This document shows positions 7,324 through 15,638 of a DNA stretch of 64,000 nt, piece by piece. The number at the start of each line of letters is the position of its first letter. The stretch's first letter is position 1. Location of the stretch: contig NZ_JAFMSU010000001.1 of NCBI RefSeq assembly GCF_017916365.1, positions 310,001 through 374,000 of the forward strand, given 5' to 3'. The position numbers and the translations under genes are program-made. This stretch comes from Rufibacter roseolus. Lineage in GTDB: Bacteria > Bacteroidota > Bacteroidia > Cytophagales > Hymenobacteraceae. The notes below the pieces were generated by a model. The model saw only the letters and a program-made list of their open reading frames with translations. It was not told where the DNA came from and ran no database searches.

Positions 7324-10068
7324 CTACTTGGTAAGAACCAAACGGTTGGTGAAGACCTTGTTGCCAGCCTCTACTTTGTAAATGTAGGTTCCGGCAGGCA
7401 AGCTGGTTCCGTCAAAGTTCACGGTGTGGTTGCCGGCAGCTTTGCGTTCAGCCACCAGCGACTGCACTTTGTTACCCATCACGTCATACACGTTGATCTG
7501 AACCGGTCCCTCCTGCGCTACGGCGTAGGTGATGGTGGTTCTGCCAGAGAATGGGTTAGGGTACGAGTACACGCGATCATTAGCCGAGGCAGCTACCGCA
7601 GTAGAGGTGCTGGTGGCAGCAATTGGCTGGGTAGCAGCGTTCCACTGAGCGTGGGTACGGGTAATGATCACGGCAAAGTCACCGCGGGTTACATCTTGCA
7701 GCGGCTTGAAGGTAGCGTGCAAGGCTGGCTTCAAGTCATAAGGACCTTGGGTCACCGAGTAGTAGGCGTTGATCAGGTTCAGTTCCAGGGCCACGCTCAC
7801 GTACCCTTCCAGACCAGCCGGGATAGAAGCAGCATCTTCAATTGGATAGCTCACGCCGTCAACGGTAACGGTAGGTGTTTTACCGTTACGGGCCAAGGCA
7901 AATTCCTGCAAGCCTAGCGCCTGTACCAGAGAGTAAGACAACTCAGCGCGGTTTACTTTTCCGGCTGGCACAAATTTACCCGGAGACACTGGTAACATGA
8001 TGCCGTTGAACTTGTGGCTTAAATCACGCAAGGCACCGCCTTTGGCCACGATGGACTCAGCCAGCAGCTTTCTGTCTTTTACATCGGTTAAGGTGAAAGA
8101 ACCATCAATGGGCAGGAACTGGCGGATGCCTTCGCCCATCATGAGGTAATCGGCCAGGTCAATGCGCTTCAGAAGCTCGTCTGGCTTGAAACCACCACCT
8201 GCTAAACCATCAACCAAGCGGGCACCTACGGCCATTTTGATGGAAGCCTCGGCAGGGTGACCCGCGATATCAGCTAATCCGGTAGTGCCAGCAGCTGTCA
8301 TTTTGTTTACAACGCCGTTGATGGTCTCGGGGAAAGCAACGCCGTTCAGGCCGGAAACCTCGGCGGTCCAGGTGCCTGCCTCCGGAGAAGCCACGGCAAC
8401 GCCTCGGTCATAACTCAGGGAGAAAGTCACCGGAATGCCAGCACTGGTTCTCACGCCGCTTGGCGAGATCAGGGTTAATCTAACGGGGTTACCAGTTTCA
8501 CCGGCTACGCCAGTGGCTTTGATTTTGGCTTCAATGCTGGTAGTGCCTGAAGCCACATTGAATTTGTAAACGTTGGTTGCAGTAGTGGCCGGGTTGAAAT
8601 TGATGGAGAAGTTCTCAGATTCGCTGTTCGCGTTCACGTTGCTGTTGAAGGTTCTGGTCATGTTCACCGTGGAACCATAGATAGCAGAGGCTCTGAAGGC
8701 TCTGTCAACGGCAGCATACGCGTTCACATAACCGGCGCCCACTTCCCATGACTCAGTACCCGGGATGTTAGAGGCGGTCTGCTGCAGAATCTCTTTTACC
8801 TGCGCTACAGTTAGAGCAGGGTTTGCATCCAGCAACAGTGCCACGATACCTGCCACGTGCGGAGCCGCCATAGAAGTACCGCTCATGTGCGTGTAATAAG
8901 GCAAATGCGCAGGCTCTAGGGTAGTGGCATCTTTGTCAATTGACAGGGAAGATACCGGGGCAATCACGCGGGTTGAGATGATATCCACGCCCGGAGAAGT
9001 CACCGTTGGGCGGTCTTGCCAGGTGAAGGTTTGTCCGTCAAGGGTGAAAGAACCGCCTTTGTTTTTAACCCCTCTTGAGGAAAAGTCAGCCAAACGGCCC
9101 GATTTGTCGCCAGCGGCCACGGCAATCACCCAAGGGGCTTTTTTATAGTTACCGGTAATGGTGCTGGAGCTAGGGCCAGAGTTACCTGCCGAGAATACTA
9201 CCACGATGTTCCGGTCAACGCAGCGTTTGGTAGCCAGCGTGATAGGATCGGCAGGGTTCACGTCTGAACCGGTGTCACTGGTGTTCCCGAAGGAGTTGGT
9301 GATGACCCGGATGTTGTAGCGGGCCTGGTTGATGATGGCATAGTCAAAGCCAGACAGCACATCCAGCAATAACAAGGCAGCACCGGAACCATAGCCTACC
9401 AGGTCAGCGCCAGGGGCTACCCCGGTGTACTTGCCTCCGGAGGCTTGGCCAATACCGCCCACAATACCGGCTACGTGCGTTCCGTGGCCACCGGTGGCAT
9501 CGGTGTTAGGGATGTTCTCTACCGGTGTGTAAGGCAGAATACCGGAAACCGAGTTCAGGTTGGTCACCGAAGTAGCGTTCTGCTTCAGGTTCTTGCCAAA
9601 CTGCAGGTCTGGGTGCGTTCCGTCTACGCCGCTGTCGTTTACCAATACGCCTACTCCTTTCCCGGAAACCGGCAGACCGCCGTTCTGGGTAGTGAACGAC
9701 ATCTCCGTGCGAAGTTTGTCAACCCCGGTGATGGCGCGGGCACCATCGTTCTCATACTTGAGAGATTCATTCAGGTAAAGAGAGGCTACTCTGGGGTCTT
9801 TGGCCAGGGCTTCTACCTGCGATGGGGTAGCCACAATACCGGCAATAGGCAAGGCGCGCAAGGTCAATCCTTGCACGATACCTATTTTGGTGAGGGAAGC
9901 GACATCCAGTAACGTAGGGGCCGCATCGCCTTTGAAAGTTACTACCACCTGCACGGGCAGTAATCTGTTAACGAGGGTTGCCTTGAGTTTTGGGTCTACA
10001 AAGGCTTGTGCGAAGACCTGGCTTACTGCCAGAAAGCAGAAAGCCGCAATGGATAGAATTCTTCTCAT
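7324..10068 (-). CDS. Secreted S8 subtilisin-like protease with SLH-like region and T9SS tail
   Basis: This 914-residue protein has a signal peptide (cut near residue 20) and an inhibitor-I9-like propeptide. The subtilase domain carries catalytic D145 (VNDSGVDGTHPD), H195 (GGHGTHVAG), oxyanion N296 (SAGNSGPS) and S399 (MSGTSMAAPHVAG). A beta domain follows at about 480-590. Then come segments resembling S-layer homology repeats (FKPDELLKRIDLADYLM, FVPAGKVNRAELSYSLVQAL, FKPLQDVTRGDFAVIITR). The end is a type A T9SS sorting domain (YPNPFSGRTT to NRLVLTK). The product should be exported by T9SS and attached at or released from the surface. Subtilase plus SLH-like plus T9SS tail is an unusual combination. 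The protease call is certain; the SLH call is by pattern only. Confidence 0.95.
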   Translation of the reverse strand: MRRILSIAAFCFLAVSQVFAQAFVDPKLKATLVNRLLPVQVVVTFKGDAAPTLLDVASLTKIGIVQGLTLRALPIAGIVATPSQVEALAKDPRVASLYLNESLKYENDGARAITGVDKLRTEMSFTTQNGGLPVSGKGVGVLVNDSGVDGTHPDLQFGKNLKQNATSVTNLNSVSGILPYTPVENIPNTDATGGHGTHVAGIVGGIGQASGGKYTGVAPGADLVGYGSGAALLLLDVLSGFDYAIINQARYNIRVITNSFGNTSDTGSDVNPADPITLATKRCVDRNIVVVFSAGNSGPSSSTITGNYKKAPWVIAVAAGDKSGRLADFSSRGVKNKGGSFTLDGQTFTWQDRPTVTSPGVDIISTRVIAPVSSLSIDKDATTLEPAHLPYYTHMSGTSMAAPHVAGIVALLLDANPALTVAQVKEILQQTASNIPGTESWEVGAGYVNAYAAVDRAFRASAIYGSTVNMTRTFNSNVNANSESENFSINFNPATTATNVYKFNVASGTTSIEAKIKATGVAGETGNPVRLTLISPSGVRTSAGIPVTFSLSYDRGVAVASPEAGTWTAEVSGLNGVAFPETINGVVNKMTAAGTTGLADIAGHPAEASIKMAVGARLVDGLAGGGFKPDELLKRIDLADYLMMGEGIRQFLPIDGSFTLTDVKDRKLLAESIVAKGGALRDLSHKFNGIMLPVSPGKFVPAGKVNRAELSYSLVQALGLQEFALARNGKTPTVTVDGVSYPIEDAASIPAGLEGYVSVALELNLINAYYSVTQGPYDLKPALHATFKPLQDVTRGDFAVIITRTHAQWNAATQPIAATSTSTAVAASANDRVYSYPNPFSGRTTITYAVAQEGPVQINVYDVMGNKVQSLVAERKAAGNHTVNFDGTSLPAGTYIYKVEAGNKVFTNRLVLTK

Positions 10069-10657
10069 AAAGGAAGGTGGGTAAAAGTTTTACATTTGTT
10101 AGTTTGGTAGTGCGTAATGGGGCTTATGGAGTGTACCTACGGCATATTATGTCAAGTAGGTTTTTCTATATTTGAAAAATATAAAAGCAGTTTTCAACTC
10201 TCTTAAACCCTCACTTATTCTCTTTTATCACCCTTATTATTACAGATAAAACTTTTGCAAGACATACCTCTTCTTCCTTTTCAAAATTTCATATAATATA
10301 CTTTACTAGTGCTAGTTATATCAACTAAATTCAATGTAACTACATCTTTTTAACAGGTGATCTTTTTAGTAAAATGGTTAAAAAATACAACAACCTTTTT
10401 TACTCCTCCTCGTCAGGTCTCCTGCTTTATCAGTGCACTTGAGAACTCCAGGCAGATACACAGCAAAGCTTAAGGGTACTCATTCTTGAAACCTCGGCAG
10501 GGATTTAGTACTATATAAATATGGCATCCACCACGCTTAGATAAGGCCACCCGGAGAGGCTCACCTGAACGCGAAAGCCTTTTAGCCGGACAAAAGAAAT
10601 GCCCCGGCAGATGGCTCTACCGGGGCATTCAACTGATCAATATTTATCCCAGGGAAA
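10069..10657. other. 589-bp intergenic region upstream of the subtilase gene
   Basis: AT-rich non-coding sequence between the subtilase start and the end of the DUF2807 gene, both on the minus strand. It must hold the subtilase promoter, but I could not fix a TAnnTTTG element confidently. Its right end carries the DUF2807 terminator hairpin (10598-10629). Nothing else was recognised. Confidence 0.5.
10598..10629 (-). terminator. Terminator hairpin of the DUF2807 gene
   Basis: Arms AATGCCCCGG and CCGGGGCATT around a 12-nt loop begin 29 bp past the stop of the DUF2807 gene. A short T-rich run follows on the minus strand. Confidence 0.65.
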
Positions 10658-11365
10658 CTAGATAGGTCTTACCTTGCCCATGCCGCTGTGTTTCACATTA
10701 GGTGAGCCTTTGTAGCTCACATTCACAATGCCGGCGGCTTCTACACTCAGTTCTTTAGAAACGTTGACCTCCGCGTTGCTGGCGCCAGCGGCATCCAGGG
10801 TCAGGTAATCGGTTTTTAGGTCAAGGGCTTTCAGGGTGATGGCTCCGGCCAGATCCATCTTTACTTTATCGGCGCGGCCGCTTAAGGTTACTTTGGTGCC
10901 TCCGGCAAAATCACCGGTAAGTTCTTTCACCTGCACAGCCATTACCACGTTAATGCCGCCGGCAAACTCAAGGTTTAAAGCCGAACCGTTAATGGTGTTG
11001 GTAGAGGTGAGTTTGATGCCACCGGCCAGTTCCAGGGCTTTCAGGTCACGTACCGTTACATACGCTTTCAGACGCTTGGCATTCCGGATGCTGTTTGGTT
11101 TGGTCTTAATGGTGAGCATACCATCTTCTACCGTAGATTCAATCAAAGGCAGAATGTTATCCTCGGCCTCTAGTTTCAGTGCCTCAGAAGCACCTTGGGT
11201 AAGCACCACCTCAAAGCCGCCGCTCACTCTAAGTTTATTGAAAGAACCTACAGAACGGGTCTGGGTAGTGATTTTGCCGTTGCCTTCTACAGACTGAGCC
11301 TGTACTTGTGACACTAAGCAAATGAAGGTGAAGAGCAGTAAAAGGGAAGCGAATGTCTTTTTCAT
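10658..11365 (-). CDS. Head GIN (DUF2807) domain secreted protein
   Basis: This 235-residue exported protein has a signal peptide MKKTFASLLLLFTFICLVSQ ending before QSVEGNG. A DUF2807/head GIN beta-helix follows: SFNKLRVSGGFEVVLTQG, then repeating short strands with alternating G-I/A-G turns (LELAGGIKL, LEFAGGINV, GDFAGGTKV). The domain is common in Bacteroidota and of unknown function. It is thought to be a small periplasmic or surface beta-solenoid, sometimes found with ECF sigma factor systems, though none is adjacent here. It is a single-gene unit with a terminator downstream. Confidence 0.88.
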   Translation of the reverse strand: MKKTFASLLLLFTFICLVSQVQAQSVEGNGKITTQTRSVGSFNKLRVSGGFEVVLTQGASEALKLEAEDNILPLIESTVEDGMLTIKTKPNSIRNAKRLKAYVTVRDLKALELAGGIKLTSTNTINGSALNLEFAGGINVVMAVQVKELTGDFAGGTKVTLSGRADKVKMDLAGAITLKALDLKTDYLTLDAAGASNAEVNVSKELSVEAAGIVNVSYKGSPNVKHSGMGKVRPI

Positions 11366-11458
11366 GGGTTTATGGAAATTTAGGGTCAGGTTGTTACTGT
11401 CTTTCTATTATAGATGCCGAAATCTGGTAATGGTTGCCTGACCTGCTCAAAAAAGAGA

Positions 11459-12496
11459 TTAAACCGCCAGGCTCACCACCAGCCCTAGCAGCAGCGTAGT
11501 TACCCCGGCAATGAGGTAAAGGAACAGGAGCGTGGCCATGTTGAAGAAAGTACGCAGGTAGCCGCGTTTGAAAACCCGCCGCAACCCGAAGAAAAGGTAC
11601 AGAAAACCCAACAGGTTGACCCAGCCAAACAGGTCTATGGAGGTGAACAGGTACAGCGTAAGCATGTACAGGATATACAGCACAAAGTAAAAGCAGTGCA
11701 GGTGAATGCTGAAGATAAGATGCTCCATGTAAAAGCGCTTGGCACGATAAAAGACCAGCTTGAGCAGTAGCGCAAAGACCGGCATGAGCACAAACATCAT
11801 CAAAGACAGGTATTTGAGCCCCTTGGCAATGAGTTCGTTTCTGGTTAACCGCTGAAAATCGGCGGATTTCTGCAGAACCCCGCGCGTAAACCAGTTGTGT
11901 TGCTTAACCTTAAAGGCGGTAAGGGCAGAGTCTAACTGGGCATTGGAGGCATGCGGCGGAATACTGTCCAGCGTGGCGAAATTGTATTGTTCCGCTTTGC
12001 TATCGGCCACCAGAAGACTGTCCATCTTAAGGTTTTTCTCCTCCAACCTTTCCCGGACAATGTTCCGGATAGAATCAGGAGTTTGGGGGGTAGCCTGGGT
12101 GATGAGGCTGTCTACCTGCATCGGGGCTTTTCTTAATTGCTTTCCTATGATTTGTTCTCCACCTTCCACATGGCCTATCCGCAGGGAGAGCAGGAAAAAG
12201 AAGACAAAGGAAATGAACACGTACAGCCTGATGGGCGGCACGTAACCCATGCGCCGGCCCCGGTGGAACTCATTGGTGAGCTTGCCAGGATAGAAAAGCA
12301 GGTACTTGAGCGTTATCCAAAACTTGCTGTCATAGTGGATGGTGCCTTCCAGCAGTTCCAGTGCCACGTGTTTGAAGGGCACATTCAGGTCATGGTTCTC
12401 CTGACCGCAGCGCGGACAGAAGTTGTCTGGCTGCGCCTGGGCAAACTCAAAATCACAATTGGTACAGACCGAATATTTACGCAGATGCTTGCCCAT
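11459..12496 (-). CDS. DUF3667 integral membrane protein with N-terminal zinc ribbon
   Basis: This 345-residue protein starts with a CxxC...CxxC zinc ribbon (C12-TNC near the start and CPRCGQ near residues 28-33), followed by the DUF3667 core LELLEGTIHYDSKFWITLKY and FYPGKLTNEFHRGRR. It has about five hydrophobic segments: one near 97-116 and four between about 230 and 342. A polar stretch near 120-225 is presumably extracytoplasmic. The family is widespread in Bacteroidota and uncharacterised. It stands alone between the DUF2807 gene and a hypothetical gene. Confidence 0.88.
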   Translation of the reverse strand: MGKHLRKYSVCTNCDFEFAQAQPDNFCPRCGQENHDLNVPFKHVALELLEGTIHYDSKFWITLKYLLFYPGKLTNEFHRGRRMGYVPPIRLYVFISFVFFFLLSLRIGHVEGGEQIIGKQLRKAPMQVDSLITQATPQTPDSIRNIVRERLEEKNLKMDSLLVADSKAEQYNFATLDSIPPHASNAQLDSALTAFKVKQHNWFTRGVLQKSADFQRLTRNELIAKGLKYLSLMMFVLMPVFALLLKLVFYRAKRFYMEHLIFSIHLHCFYFVLYILYMLTLYLFTSIDLFGWVNLLGFLYLFFGLRRVFKRGYLRTFFNMATLLFLYLIAGVTTLLLGLVVSLAV

Positions 12497-12701
12497 AAAG
12501 CTTTGTACTACACGCTATATATTAGAGAAGCAATATACTGTAAATGGCGGCAAGTAGCAAAGAAAACCCGCTGCTATTGCCTGTAAAGGGCTTTTCTGCA
12601 GATCCTCAAAACAGGGTCACGTTCTGGTAGGCAGTAGAAAACCCAATCAAGCCGTTTTGGCCTTGGTTTTGGGAAAACTGCCCTTAAACAGCAGCGCCCG
12701 G

Positions 12702-13220
12702 CTAGGCCCGCTTTACACCCTCGGCCCCAAAAGCTATCCCTCCGTTGTCCTGCACATTGCTGAAGAGGCGCCAGAACTGACCGGTGTTTTCCAGCACGCC
12801 CTCGCTGGGCCTGATACGCAGCAGCCGACCGCCTTCCAGGGCAATGGTCAGTTCCCCTTCTTCTGAGGCCGTCACCTGCCACACGCGCATAGGCTCTTTC
12901 TGGCCGCGCACCAAATCCTGCAGTTTCCGGTCTCTGAGGTTGCTGCCGGGCACCATCGGGTCAAAGGCTGGATCTGCCAGCGTCTGGGTGTCTTTGGGGA
13001 TTTCCACCTCCTCAAACCTGATGGCCAATGCTCCGGCCTCCTCCAGTTGCCAATGGCAAGCCACCTCCAGGGTCCAGGCGCCCACGTCCAGGATAAGGCC
13101 GGTGGCGTTCATGACGTGCGCCTTCCCGAAGTGGAAGAACTGCACATGCCCCAGCCGGGTGGTTTTGGTCAAGGGCAGCCCCAGCAAATGCTGCATTTCC
13201 GGAAAGATGTTCTCACTCAT
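12702..13220 (-). CDS. Conserved hypothetical protein
   Basis: I do not recognise this 172-residue protein. The frame opens at a GTG at 13226, but the ATG at 13220 (MSENIFPEMQHLL) is the more natural start. It has no signal peptide or membrane segment and is rich in beta-prone stretches (GLILDVGAWTLEVACHWQL, GELTIALEGGRLLRIRPSEG), suggesting a small soluble cytoplasmic beta protein. Coding bias resembles its neighbours and the overlapping frames look like shadows. It is transcribed alone. Confidence 0.7.
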   Translation of the reverse strand: MSENIFPEMQHLLGLPLTKTTRLGHVQFFHFGKAHVMNATGLILDVGAWTLEVACHWQLEEAGALAIRFEEVEIPKDTQTLADPAFDPMVPGSNLRDRKLQDLVRGQKEPMRVWQVTASEEGELTIALEGGRLLRIRPSEGVLENTGQFWRLFSNVQDNGGIAFGAEGVKRA

Positions 13221-13436
13221 ACACACGCGTTTCTAATCAAAAGCGAAGGTACGGATTTACCTGTTTCAACGGGCAGCGTGTTTCAGGGCTGTTTTCTGAA
13301 AAGAAGGCTTGAAATGGGAAACGTTTCTGGCCCCGAGGAATAGCAGGCGATTGAAGGTTCTCTGATGATTCGGGAATAAGGTGTATGTTTATTGTAGAAT
13401 CATCAGATGTGTAATACATGATATCTAAAAACTCGC

Positions 13437-14054
13437 ATGAATAAGATTAGCGGGGTCCTTTTCCTCCTTGTGGCAATATTGGTGAGTTCTTGTGATATGA
13501 TAGACAGGTGGAAGTCTACTGATCTTCTGGTGGAAGCATTGAAAAAGGGAAAGCATGAGGTCACCATCCAAAGCAGCGTAGACACCATTGATTTAGGAAG
13601 ACTCACCACCTTTGACTGGGATACGGTGTACTGGTTCGGCGGGTACATCAACAGGGGAAGCGCCGACAAAGAACTGCCCCATATAGACTGGAGGAAAGGC
13701 TTTCATGGCAGCAGGCATGTGGACGAAGATGACTACAGATTTGTTTTTGTGAAGGGGAACAGAGCGGTTAATTACGTGGACGTTCCTGATTCTCTTCTCA
13801 GCGATATCCACTTGGCTAAATTTTATATTGATGAAGAAGGAAACCAGCAAGATTACTATTATGATGGTGAAGGCAAGTTGCATTCATTTACCTTAACGAA
13901 TTGGCCCAAGAAAGAAAGCAGGTTTATAATACTAAGAACGGAATCGGGATCTTATCTGCATCCGGTTGGTGGTTGCAGGTATCATGACTGTCCAGGCAAC
14001 TCAGAAAAAAGAAAGGAAGAACTACTACACCCATCAATACCTATAAAACAGTAA
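13437..14054 (+). CDS. Hypothetical lipoprotein
   Basis: This 205-residue protein has a lipoprotein signal peptide with lipobox LVSSC, placing the acylated Cys near residue 19. The mature part is polar and aromatic-rich (DTVYWFGGYINRGSADKE, DEDDYRFVFVKGN). I do not recognise a family. It is followed after about 107 bp by the DUF4256 gene on the same strand. The likely location is the periplasmic or outer membrane face. Confidence 0.7.
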   Translation: MNKISGVLFLLVAILVSSCDMIDRWKSTDLLVEALKKGKHEVTIQSSVDTIDLGRLTTFDWDTVYWFGGYINRGSADKELPHIDWRKGFHGSRHVDEDDYRFVFVKGNRAVNYVDVPDSLLSDIHLAKFYIDEEGNQQDYYYDGEGKLHSFTLTNWPKKESRFIILRTESGSYLHPVGGCRYHDCPGNSEKRKEELLHPSIPIKQ

Positions 14055-14161
14055 CCGCTTTTTAGCTTAGACTCAAGGCATTGGTATAAAAGCATAAACA
14101 ATCACAGGTAATGGTGCCACCTAATCAATTGCAAGACATTTACAGCCAACCAAAATAGCGC

Positions 14162-14734
14162 ATGATGACTTTAGAAACTGAAAAAGAGTTATCACCAGAA
14201 CAACGTGAAGAACTCCTCACCACGTTAAAAGGCCGTTTTGAGCAAAACAGGCACCGCCATCAAGATCTTGAATGGGCCAGCATACAAGCAAAGCTGGTAG
14301 CCAATCCTAAAAAGCTGTGGTCACTCCATGAAATGGAAAGAACTGGCGGCGAACCAGACATAGTGGGTCAGGATGCAAATATAGGTGAATACCTATTCTA
14401 TGATTGCGCCGCAGAAAGCCCCAAAGGCCGAAGAAGCGTTTGCTATGACCGTGAAGCGCTGGACTCCAGAAAAGAGCATAAACCAGAAAATAGCGCCGTA
14501 GAGATGGCCGACTCCATGGGCATTGACCTTCTCACCGAAGAACAGTACCGGCAACTTCAAACCCTCGGAAACTTCGACCTGAAAACCTCCAGCTGGCTCA
14601 AAACTCCCGCTGAGATCAGAAAGCTAGGTGGTGCCATCTTCGCGGATTTCCGCTACGGTCAGGTTTTCGTGTATCACAACGGCGCCTCCTCCTACTATGC
14701 GGCCAGAGGGTTCAGAGGCTCCTTAAGGGTTTGA
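14162..14734 (+). CDS. DUF4256 domain protein
   Basis: This 190-residue soluble protein matches DUF4256: ELLTTLKGRFEQNRHRH near the N-terminus, WSLHEMERTGGEPDIVG, then RRSVCYDREALDSRKEHKP and the closing GQVFVYHNGASSYYAARGFR. The length is normal and the function unknown. Two adjacent ATG codons at 14162 and 14165 are both possible starts. The next gene begins 21 bp after its stop on the same strand and may be co-transcribed. Confidence 0.85.
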   Translation: MMTLETEKELSPEQREELLTTLKGRFEQNRHRHQDLEWASIQAKLVANPKKLWSLHEMERTGGEPDIVGQDANIGEYLFYDCAAESPKGRRSVCYDREALDSRKEHKPENSAVEMADSMGIDLLTEEQYRQLQTLGNFDLKTSSWLKTPAEIRKLGGAIFADFRYGQVFVYHNGASSYYAARGFRGSLRV

Positions 14735-14755
14735 TCCACCTCTAGACTGAAAGAT

Positions 14756-15424
14756 ATGAAGAACCTCCTCATGCTCATCGTGTTGCTGCTTACTTCTGCT
14801 GTGGCAGAAGCGCAGGTAGCCATCATCAACGACAAAGACGGCTTCACAAATGTCAGGGAACAACCAAACGGCCAGTCTGAAATAATTTACAGGATCAGCA
14901 ACAATGAAGTCTTCTGGTATGGCGAGGAAGAAGACAAAGGAGAATGGGTGACGGTTTACATCCCTAAAAACAAATTCTCCTTTTCCTCTACCCAACTAGA
15001 TTACCTGCAAGGGTTCATCCATAAATCCAGGCTGCTGCACTTAGAGAAAGTCCAGTCCTACAAAGGAACCGATTTCTCGTTTGAGTATGTGATAGAACCC
15101 TTCGCCCTGAAGAACAGAATCGTGGACAAGCAGGAGGGCAAATGGGTTACAGCCATTGATGGCCGGCCGGTTTGGGGAACAGACGGAAACTTTCCTAGAA
15201 CCCAGGTGAAGGACATAAAGGTGAAGATTGCAGGGAGACCAATTGTTCTAAGTAAGGCCTTCTTTGAGGATATCTACGAGTGCACCAACACCTTCAAGAT
15301 TTACCAGAACGGAGACACGTATTTTGTTTACCAATGGAACAGTGACGGGGCAGGCAGCTACCAGATTGTGTGGGTATTCACCAAAACGGGCCTGAAACAG
15401 AGATTGGTAGGTTCAATGATCTAA
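14756..15424 (+). CDS. Exported bacterial SH3-domain protein
   Basis: This 222-residue protein has a signal peptide (MKNLLMLIVLLLTSAVAEA, cut before QVAI) and an SH3b-like segment, DGFTNVREQPNGQSEIIYRI, at about residues 29-48, the usual VRxxP pattern. The C-terminal 140 residues do not match a family I know. SH3b domains often bind peptidoglycan or other envelope ligands, so a periplasmic role is likely. It follows DUF4256 by 21 bp. Confidence 0.75.
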   Translation: MKNLLMLIVLLLTSAVAEAQVAIINDKDGFTNVREQPNGQSEIIYRISNNEVFWYGEEEDKGEWVTVYIPKNKFSFSSTQLDYLQGFIHKSRLLHLEKVQSYKGTDFSFEYVIEPFALKNRIVDKQEGKWVTAIDGRPVWGTDGNFPRTQVKDIKVKIAGRPIVLSKAFFEDIYECTNTFKIYQNGDTYFVYQWNSDGAGSYQIVWVFTKTGLKQRLVGSMI

Positions 15425-15543
15425 AAAGCACCCACCAGGGCCGGTAAGCTGATTATTAACCCCGAACTCTTCTGAATGCTTGCCTAAAATCCCCAACAAT
15501 TTCCCTCCCTGGTGAAAGCAGCTACTCAGGCTTGTCGCACAAA

Positions 15544-15610
15544 AATCCCCTTCCTCTCCGTTTCAGGCGCCTTTTTAGAAAATGGGCTCTATACAGAGAA
15601 GAAGGGGATT
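15544..15610. terminator. Nested hairpin between SH3 and M56 genes
   Basis: Outer arms AATCCCCTTCCTCTC (15544-15558) and GAGAAGAAGGGGATT (15596-15610) pair with one mismatch. The loop holds a degenerate copy of the recurrent hairpin motif (GTTTCAGGCGCCTTTTT). It lies 29 bp past the M56 stop and also downstream of the SH3 gene, so it probably terminates both. Confidence 0.6.
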
Positions 15611-15638
15611 CTGGTTTATAACCTACCAGAAAGAACGG

